Source: Bacillota bacterium (GTDB taxonomy: Bacteria; Bacillota; Clostridia; Acetivibrionales; DTU013). From it: 6,312 nucleotides of DNA. Position numbers and translations under genes: made by a program. Below are positions 5,595-6,312 of the stretch, one piece after another (the first letter of the stretch is position 1; each line of letters opens with the position of its first letter). The stretch spans positions 1-6,312 of the forward strand of contig JAEZMC010000216.1 in NCBI GenBank assembly GCA_023435805.1, read 5' to 3'. The notes beneath the pieces are model-generated. The model ran no database searches. It was not told the DNA's origin and worked only from the letters and a program-made list of their open reading frames with translations.

Positions 5595-6312
5595 TCAATA
5601 CTTCTGTTCTGCAAGGCGCTTATAGGATTCATATCTTTCACGGGCATGGTTCTCGGCGGCATCGAACAATTCCCCGGCCCGTTCCGGAAATACATTCATC
5701 AGCTGGGAGTAGCGGACTTCACCCTTGAGGAAATCCTTGAAGGAAGCAGTCGGTTCTTTGGATTCCAGCTGGAATGGGTTTTTGCCTTCCTTGCGCAGAT
5801 CGGGGTTGTATCTGTAAAGATGCCAGTATCCGGCATCTACAGCCCTTTTTTCCTCCGCTATGCTGGTGCCCATGCCGGTCCGTATGCCATGTGATATACA
5901 TGGCGCATAGGCTATGATCAACGATGGTCCTTTATAGCTTTCCGCTTCTGAGAGGGCTTTAATGGTCTGGTTCATGTTTGCGCCCATTGCAATCTGTGCT
6001 ACATATACATATCCGTAGCTCATGGCCATTAAGCCCAGATCCTTCTTCCGTATTTGCTTGCCTGCTGCTGCAAATTTTGCCACAGCTGCCGTAGGCGTGG
6101 CTTTTGATGACTGCCCACCCGTATTGGAATAGATTTCGGTATCCATGACAAACAGGTTGACATCATCACCGGTTGCCAGTACATGGTCCACTCCGCCGTA
6201 TCCGATGTCATAAGCCCAGCCATCGCCTCCCATGATCCAGAAGGATTTCTTGACAAGAAAGTCCTTCAAACCGAATATTTCCTCCAGCAGGCTGTTGCTG
6301 CTCCGGTTCACT
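5595..6312 (-). CDS. nifJ: Pyruvate:ferredoxin (flavodoxin) oxidoreductase, C-terminal end (5' end outside window)
   Basis: The frame is open to the window's right edge, so only the last about 239 residues of a roughly 1170-1200 aa single-chain enzyme are seen. It oxidises pyruvate with CoA to acetyl-CoA and CO2 and reduces ferredoxin through TPP and iron-sulfur clusters, in the cytosol of anaerobes. The visible part is the TPP-binding domain: GGDGWAYDIGYGGVDHV (about 6230-6180) holds the GDG motif, followed by MDTEIYSNTGGQSSKATPT and, further on, LMAMSYGYVYVAQIAMGANM and IIAYAPCISHG with the family's conserved Cys. The tail (RAVDAGYWHLYRYNP, KNPFQLESKEPT, KGEVRYSQL) is typical, and no long C-terminal extension of the Desulfovibrio type is present. 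The stop is TGA. The gene symbol follows common usage for single-chain PFOR; por or pfor is equally used. It is convergent with ald. Confidence 0.96.
   Translation of the reverse strand, partial: VNRSSNSLLEEIFGLKDFLVKKSFWIMGGDGWAYDIGYGGVDHVLATGDDVNLFVMDTEIYSNTGGQSSKATPTAAVAKFAAAGKQIRKKDLGLMAMSYGYVYVAQIAMGANMNQTIKALSEAESYKGPSLIIAYAPCISHGIRTGMGTSIAEEKRAVDAGYWHLYRYNPDLRKEGKNPFQLESKEPTASFKDFLKGEVRYSQLMNVFPERAGELFDAAENHARERYESYKRLAEQKY

Noticed and set aside
5517..5894. 125-aa open frame on the plus strand
   Set aside because: It crosses the ald/PFOR terminator hairpin and is antisense to the PFOR gene, whose frame is firmly identified.
1..6312. CRISPR arrays, tRNA, rRNA, insertion sequences or defence modules
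   Set aside because: No direct-repeat arrays, cloverleaf-like genes, transposase motifs or terminal inverted repeats were seen on either strand.

Overview
The window looks like a chromosomal segment from an anaerobic, spore-forming-type Clostridia (Bacillota) with moderate GC content. This rests on a clostridial-type pyruvate:ferredoxin oxidoreductase (PFOR), a flavin reductase-like protein of the rubredoxin-partner type, a DUF3787-type small protein, strong GGAGG ribosome binding sites and intrinsic terminators. The genus cannot be fixed from the sequence alone.

Layout, left to right. (1) 1-1101 (+): the C-terminal ten membrane segments of an MFS transporter cut by the window edge, closed by a strong terminator. 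(2) 1266-1949 (+): a two-domain cell-wall protein, an M15-type zinc peptidase plus a peptidoglycan-binding domain, without a signal peptide. It is preceded by a leader holding an 8-bp perfect inverted repeat. (3) 2019-2531 (-): an FMN-binding split-barrel flavin reductase that matches the N-terminal part of high-molecular-weight rubredoxin but lacks the rubredoxin domain. (4) 2695-3885 (+): an M24 (Xaa-Pro aminopeptidase/creatinase type) metallopeptidase with all five metal ligands, divergent from gene 3. Their shared intergenic region carries two near-identical extended -10 elements in inverted orientation. (5) 4033-4200 (+): a 55-aa DUF3787-like protein with its own RBS and terminator. (6) 4392-5498 (+): alanine dehydrogenase, catalytically complete, with an unusual Cys-containing tail. 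(7) 5595-6312 (-): the C-terminal TPP-binding end of PFOR, convergent with ald across a perfect inverted-repeat terminator.

The genes appear to be mostly single transcription units. The only clear metabolic link is alanine dehydrogenase (alanine to pyruvate plus NADH and ammonia) facing PFOR (pyruvate to acetyl-CoA plus reduced ferredoxin), which would fit alanine catabolism or synthesis around pyruvate. No CRISPR array, tRNA, rRNA, insertion sequence or phage module was seen. I did not find a convincing new multi-gene system. The most interesting points are the rubredoxin-less flavin reductase, its face-to-face promoter arrangement with the peptidase gene, the Cys-containing Ald tail, and the mutually exclusive hairpins upstream of ald.
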